A stretch of 5,808 bases of DNA from positions 1 to 5,808 of the forward strand of contig JACDQO010000391.1 in NCBI GenBank assembly GCA_015657605.1, in the 5' to 3' direction. Each line of letters begins with the position of its first letter. Position 1 is the stretch's first letter. Made by a program: the position numbers and the translations under genes. The notes under the pieces are model-generated. The model was not told the origin of the DNA. It did not search any database and saw only the letters and a program-made list of their open reading frames with translations. Positions 5,526 through 5,808 of the stretch are shown piece by piece. Source of the stretch: Limnohabitans sp. GTDB lineage: Bacteria > Pseudomonadota > Gammaproteobacteria > Burkholderiales > Burkholderiaceae_C.

Positions 5526-5808
5526 GCTACCGGGTGGTGTGGTTCAAGCGTGACCTGCGTCTGCACGACCATGCCGCGCTCGTCCATGCTGCGGGGCAAG
5601 GACCGGTGCTGTGCTTGTACATCGTGGAGCCCGATCTGTGGGCACAACCCGATGCGGCCTTGCAGCACTTTGAATTTGTGCGCGAATCTTTGTGTGAACT
5701 GCATGAAGAACTGCAAGCACTGGGCGGCGGCTTGCAGGTGCGCGTGGGGCCTGCGGTGCAGGTGCTGGCCGCGCTGCACGCGCAAGCGCCCTTTGCCGAA
5801 TTGGTGGC
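5522..5808 (+). CDS. DNA photolyase/cryptochrome family protein, N-terminal part
   Basis: The ATG at 5522 opens a frame that stays open to the window end (95 complete codons). It begins MSYRVVWFKRDLRLHDHAAL, the signature start of the photolyase/cryptochrome family, and continues through GPVLCLYIVEPDLW into an alpha/beta Rossmann-like antenna domain. Photolyases use blue or near-UV light and FAD to repair UV-induced pyrimidine dimers; cryptochromes use the same fold for light signalling. The FAD-binding and catalytic C-terminal domain lies beyond the window, so CPD photolyase, (6-4)/FeS type and cryptochrome cannot be told apart. AGGA (5508-5511) lies 10 bases before the ATG. The start overlaps the stop of the preceding gene by four bases. 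Confidence 0.88.
   Translation, partial: MSYRVVWFKRDLRLHDHAALVHAAGQGPVLCLYIVEPDLWAQPDAALQHFEFVRESLCELHEELQALGGGLQVRVGPAVQVLAALHAQAPFAELV

Overview
The window looks like chromosome of a GC-rich betaproteobacterium, probably a Comamonadaceae-type (Limnohabitans/Rhodoferax-like) phototroph or aerobic anoxygenic phototroph. The reasons are protein character and codon use throughout, a CrtE-type prenyl diphosphate synthase, and a promoter carrying TGT-N12-ACA palindromes of the kind bound by CrtJ/PpsR, the redox and light repressor of photosynthesis genes. The genus is inference; no rRNA or tRNA gene is present to anchor it.

Layout. At the left edge (1-516, minus) is the N-terminal half of a crtE-like gene with an apparent one-base frameshift about 35-43 bases from the window edge. 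Its promoter region (517-631) is shared with a divergent 62-codon gene for a single-span membrane protein (632-820, plus). It holds one perfect and two imperfect copies of an 18-bp palindrome whose left halves sit exactly 26 bp apart. Next, on the minus strand and convergent with the small gene, come an MsbA/LmrA-type ABC half-exporter (884-2635) and, upstream of it, a zinc-free quinone oxidoreductase-type MDR protein (2747-3733). A 181-bp divergent region containing an 18-bp perfect inverted repeat separates that gene from a DUF2237 protein (3915-4289, plus). This converges with an Rrf2-family regulator that has no cysteine (4302-4796, minus), whose own promoter spacer holds a palindrome. The right end has an unknown membrane-anchored or exported protein (4956-5525, plus) overlapping by four bases the start of a photolyase/cryptochrome gene that runs off the window (5522-5808).

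How they work together. The sequence supports a light/redox theme at both ends: pigment-precursor synthesis under likely PpsR control on the left, and a light-dependent flavoprotein on the right. The central genes look like ordinary accessory or housekeeping genes with no demonstrated link to each other. I see no mobile element, CRISPR array, tRNA or rRNA. No stretch over 300 bases lacks a gene. The items most worth following are the phased operator array, the small membrane protein that shares it, the crtE frameshift, and the unknown gene coupled to the photolyase.
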